Shown one piece after another: positions 59,901 to 64,000 of a stretch of 64,000 nucleotides of DNA; position 1 is the first letter of the stretch, and each line of letters starts with the position of its first letter. The position numbers were made by a program, and so were the translations under genes. The notes under the pieces were generated by a model. The model searched no databases. It saw only the letters and a program-made list of their open reading frames with translations, and had not been told where the DNA came from. This stretch comes from Acephala macrosclerotiorum (lineage: Eukaryota; Ascomycota; Leotiomycetes; Helotiales; Mollisiaceae), in contig MU119396.1 of the NCBI GenBank assembly GCA_014904845.1, forward strand, positions 40,235 through 104,234, given 5' to 3'.

Positions 59901-62507
59901 ATAAATAAAATTGAAAAATCGTATATCGCGTTTTAATAAATTCGATTTAATTTAATCAAAACTTTTAATAGTATATTTAAGCGTTATAATCAGAAAATCT
60001 TTTTTTGAGTTCAAATATTTCGATAATTTATTGAAAGTTCTATTGATAGATTTTACGATAAATATATATACTAAAAACTCAAGTAAATATTTCGTATAAA
60101 ACGTTTTACGTCTCGTGAAATTATTAAAATTATTAATATAATTATTATCGAGAGAAACAAAATTTATAATACGCTATTTATAAGAATACTTTTTCGATTT
60201 ATCGATTGCAAAAAAACGTTAATATATTTAAAAAATACAAACGATAATCTAATAATTACAAATTTAAATAAAATAAACTTAAAAAAATTGCGTTTTATTT
60301 TTCAATTTTACGAATTTTTAATAATTAAAAAATATATTAAAGAATTTTTCTCGATTTTTACAAATAAATTTAAAGAATAATCGATCGTTACTATTAATAA
60401 TATAAATATTCGAAATGTCAAATCTTAAAAAACTACTAATATTAACATTTTATTTCTTTAGACAATTTTATTAACTAGTAATAACGACGACGACGACGAT
60501 AACGACGATAATAATATTACTATTACTAATTTTTTCGTACAAAATTTTTTACTTTTTCAAATTTTTCAAACTTTTTAAATTTTTCAATTCGCTTTTTTTT
60601 TCGTTTTAATTTTTATATTAATCAAACTCAAAAAATTTACTATCGATAATAAAAAATACTATAATATATTTATATTTATATTAAAAAAATATAAAATTAT
60701 TATTATTTTATTACAATTTAATATTATTTTATTTCGATTAACTCGCGAATTTCGATCAAATAATATACACTCAATAATTGATTATACGTACAATATAAAT
60801 AGTACTTAGAAATCAAATATTATTTTTTTTAATACTTTGAATTTTATTAATCGCATTAAAATTCTAAGTACTATTTATAATATTTATAAATATTCGTTTA
60901 TTGAGTAATTTTATCGAGTTTATTATATAACGTTTTATAAAAATCTCGATTTATATTTTAAAAACGATAGAAAATAAATTAAAATTATAAAAGTACAATT
61001 ATTTAAAATTTATAAATTGTATACTAAAAAAAAAGTTTTTAATTCATTTGAATTTATTTTAATATTTGTTTTTAATTTATAAATATTTTTACTATTTTTC
61101 AATATAAATAGAAAACGTTAATAAAAAATCGATTTCAATTTTTATGAGTTTTTATCGTTTTTATATTTGTTTTTTCGATTAAATCGTTTATTAATTTAAA
61201 AATTGTAATAATTTTTATTTTATAAAATTTTTTTAAAAAAAAAAAAAAAAAAAATATTTTATCGCTTTTTTTTAAAAAAATTAATATATTAAAATTTTAT
61301 TATTAACGAACTTTTTTTAGCGAATTTCTTTTTTTATACAATATGTACTTTTTTTTTATCGTTCAATTTTTGTAAATAAATTTTAAATTGTAATTATTAT
61401 TTTATCGATTTTCTAAAGATTATTTTTTTTATTTCGTTACTTTTTTTTAGTTTATTAGACTTTATCAAAATAGTAAAATTAATTAATTTTTTTACAAAAA
61501 AAAAATGAATATATTTTAAGATTCAAATTTATTGTATATTGAACTTTTTTTTTCTAATAAATTTCAAATGATTTATTCGCGATTTAATAACTATAAAAAA
61601 ACGATAAATTGATTATTTCAATTCTTTAAAAAAACTATTTAAATAGATTTTTTTTTTAGTACTAAAAATTAAACTTTAATTAAAGATCTTTTAAAGTAAA
61701 TTTAATTAAATATTATAGAAAAAGAATCTCAGAAATTGAAATTATACGTCTATAAAATAAAAACTTTTGTCGATCGAAAATACATTGAGAATTTTAAGAA
61801 TTTTATTTTTTTTATTTTATTTTTCGCGAGTTTGATATTTATTAATATTAGTAAAAGAATTATCGGCGATACTATTTACGAGGAATTTAAAAAAGTTTAT
61901 AATAAACTTTGAACTTTTTTCGAGAATCGATTTTAAGAATTTTTTAACGACGAATCTTTTTTCGATAGTGTTTAATTTGAAGAAATTAATGCAATTTTCG
62001 ATATAGTTCACTATACGAAATCTTTAGATTATTTTATTATTCGATATAAGATTTTTTAATGATTAAATTATTAGAACTCGTTTAATAATAAACATTTGTA
62101 TACTTATTAGTAAAAACAAATTGTAATTCAAATTAAATTGATTTTTCGATATTTTGAGATAAATAGAAATGTTTCTTAGTAATAAGTCTTTTTTTAAATG
62201 CGAAATTGAGAGATTAATAGTATTTGTAGAAAATAATTAAAAGTATTTGATTATTTTTGACAATGAATTTGAGTTTGAAATTCGTTTGTTTTTTTTCTTT
62301 TTATTAAGTTTTAAAAAAAAAAGAAAGCAAATTGCAAAGAAGTTTAATGTTAATAAAAATATTGAAAAGATTATCAAATTCTTAAAAAAAGACAACAATA
62401 ATTTGAAAGATTTCGAACTTTGAATTCTTTGTTTAGAGCGAGTTTTTTCTTTTTTTCTAGTTTTTTTTTTCGAGGCTCGAAACGAGCTCGTTATATGGGA
62501 AGACGAT
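50940..62507 (+). mobile_element. Internal region of RIPped Ty3/gypsy retrotransposon (probably with nested insertions)
   Basis: This lies between the two LTR copies and is about 11.6 kb, longer than a usual gypsy element, so nested insertions are likely. All coding capacity is destroyed by stops. From about 50,950 to 58,680 the plus strand keeps many non-CpG G but few non-CpG C; around 58,780-59,640 the bias reverses. A (ACG)n-like CpG tract survives near 60,484. Just before the 3' LTR, ATGGGAAGACGA (62,495-62,506) may be the remnant of the polypurine tract. Confidence 0.7.
55555..56330 (+). pseudogene. Decayed gypsy reverse transcriptase
   Basis: Although riddled with stops, the plus-strand frame starting near 55,555 keeps the order of a fungal Ty3/gypsy RT: YRLINAI, then SITLKN...DEF-like NEFSKKF, FFFKYD (for FFSGYD), MILLEFLRI (for MTPLGLLRM), INSIVQFVRV, and FLNNIEIKRLYTNYNN, corresponding to the FLDD(V/I)GVKG catalytic box. 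It continues into the connection region (KIIKILKW..., ICIYYRI). Amino-acid changes match G to A and C to T mutation of the usual codons. Only the placement is claimed; the protein is dead. Confidence 0.72.
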
Positions 62508-62767
62508 TGTAGTAAGACTATATATTTTCTTTTCAAAAATCCTTGTAAATAGTTAGTTTCGAGAGCAGTACTAGTTACGTGTCTTTTAGTATATAAAGAG
62601 TTTTCGTTTACTATAAACTAATTAACAACTTTTTCTATTTCTACTTTAATTAATTAATTAATTGATTTACGAATTGCGAATTACTTCGAATAAATTTAAT
62701 TTATTGATTAAAACGAACTAATTTACGATTGGACTTTTTTGCTTTGTACTTTATTACTTTTTTATAT
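62508..62767 (+). mobile_element. 3' LTR of RIPped Ty3/gypsy element
   Basis: Direct repeat of 50,680-50,939. It begins TGTAGTAAGAC and ends about TTTTATATTA. This copy keeps more C and G than the 5' copy (for example GTTACGTGTC versus ATCACGTGTT, GCTTTGTACT versus GTTTTGTATT), so the two LTRs were mutated to different degrees. Confidence 0.8.
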
Positions 62768-64000
62768 TATTGTAGTATTACTATATATATATAATAATAT
62801 TTATTTGTATTTTTTTTTTTTTTTTAAATAATTTATTTAAATTCGCATTTTTTAATTTTAATATTAAATTTTTTAATCGTTAAAATTCGGTATTTAATTT
62901 TATTTAATTGAAATTTTATTATATTATTAAACAAATTCAAAATAGAAAAAACAAATAAATTTATTATAAATTAAAAATTAAATATATTTAAAATCAAAAA
63001 AATAAACAAATTTATTACGAATTAAAATTCAATATTATTTTTATTATTGAAATAAAATATTCAAAACAAAATAAATTATATTTATATATATATATTAAAA
63101 TATTATTAATTATTTATTTAAAAAAATAAAAGAAAATTCAATTTATCGATTATATTTCTTATTTTAAAATTCTTATAAAATTAATAAATTAAAATTTTAT
63201 AATATAATATATATTTCAATTACGTATACAAATTTTTTTTATTAAAATATAAATTCGTTTTAATATTTTTATATTATTTATATATAAAATATTAAAAAAA
63301 AATTAAATTATAATAATAATTATATAACGAATAAAATATATATAAACGTTATTATATGCGTTTTATACGATAAAAAAAAGTTTTTTTATTAAATATATTA
63401 AAATTAATAATATTATAAAAAATATATATATATAAATAAATATTAAATATAATTTAATAAATTTTAATATTATAAATACAATTAAAACAAATCTAATTTA
63501 TATATTAAATAAATCGATTAATAATATTATTATTTTAATATTCGTTATTAATAAACAATTTATAAATATAATTTAAAAATAATATTATTAAATTTTTTAA
63601 AATTAATACGAAAATTTTTTTTAAAATAATAAATAAATTAAAAATTAAATTTTTTAATCTCGTTATAAAAATTAATTTATTTAAATTAATATACTTTGAA
63701 ATTAATATATTAATCGTAAAAATATAATTATTAATTAAAAAAAAAAATTTATATATTATTTTAATTAATTATAAAAATACAAATAATTATTAAAAGTTTT
63801 CGTAAAATCGATTATATTTTATTCGAAATTAATTATAATACAATAATAATACTCGTTAATAAAATTTAAATGTAATAATACGTTAAAAATAATAATATAA
63901 AATAAATTTTTAAATTATAATTTTATTTATTTAAAAAAAAATTTAATACAAAAAAAATCAATTAAAAAAACTTTTAAAAGATTTTTTTTAATAATTAAAA
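62768..64000. repeat. RIP-degraded AT-rich sequence
   Basis: This continues to the window edge with the same composition as the left flank: C and G mostly in CpG, no ORFs, no recognisable element ends. Confidence 0.75.

Noticed and set aside
60484..60510. ACG repeat as a functional element
   Set aside because: Best explained as a simple repeat surviving because its C residues are in CpG.

Overview
The window looks like a piece of a filamentous ascomycete genome (class not determined; Leotiomycetes-like gene content is a guess). Reasons: many short GT-AG introns of about 45-70 nt with CTAAC-like branch points, fungal-specific domains (HET, Zn2Cys6, CFEM, WSC, copper radical oxidase), and a sharply two-compartment sequence. 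A gene-bearing island of ordinary base composition (about 3.7-44.9 kb) lies between extremely AT-rich blocks (1-3.7 kb and 44.95-64 kb) that have no credible genes and carry the signature of repeat-induced point mutation (RIP). In these blocks most surviving C and G sit in CpG dinucleotides.

Island, left to right: two decayed small ORFs (4.0-5.5 kb); a Gfo/Idh/MocA-type NAD(P) oxidoreductase (6.8-8.2 kb, +); a Tle1-like/DUF2235 alpha/beta hydrolase (9.1-10.8 kb, -); an unusual protein joining two Zn2Cys6 clusters to a HET domain (11.8-15.3 kb, +); a RIPped pocket (15.48-15.86 kb); a broken HET gene in two pieces (16.0-16.35 and 19.7-21.2 kb, +) with a CFEM-like membrane protein gene between them (17.1-18.4 kb, -); a secreted copper radical oxidase with four WSC domains (22.3-26.3 kb, -); a membrane-anchored GH16 glucanase/transglycosylase (28.1-30.0 kb, -), divergent from an 18-exon GT2 membrane glycosyltransferase (32.0-35.9 kb, +); a cluster of three RNase H-fold genes (one broken, + strand; two - strand paralogues with eroded active sites); and a heavily decayed DUF7025/AAA+ ATPase pseudogene (40.2-43.6 kb, +).

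Right AT-rich block: a 260-bp direct repeat pair (50,680 and 62,508) behaves as the LTRs of a roughly 12-kb RIPped Ty3/gypsy element. A decayed reverse transcriptase is readable near 55.5-56.3 kb. A 68-bp inverted repeat at 46.65/46.87 kb has one arm fully mutated and the other less so.

Functionally the island mixes cell-wall and surface genes (CFEM, WSC-oxidase, GH16, GT2) with incompatibility and defence-like genes (two HET loci, AAA+ pseudogene). Several pseudogene lesions are CpA-to-TpA changes, as expected if RIP leaked from the flanking repeats. Exon models were built by hand from splice signals and reading-frame continuity. All multi-exon models listed as CDS close in frame. Family names come from recognised motifs; no database search was run.
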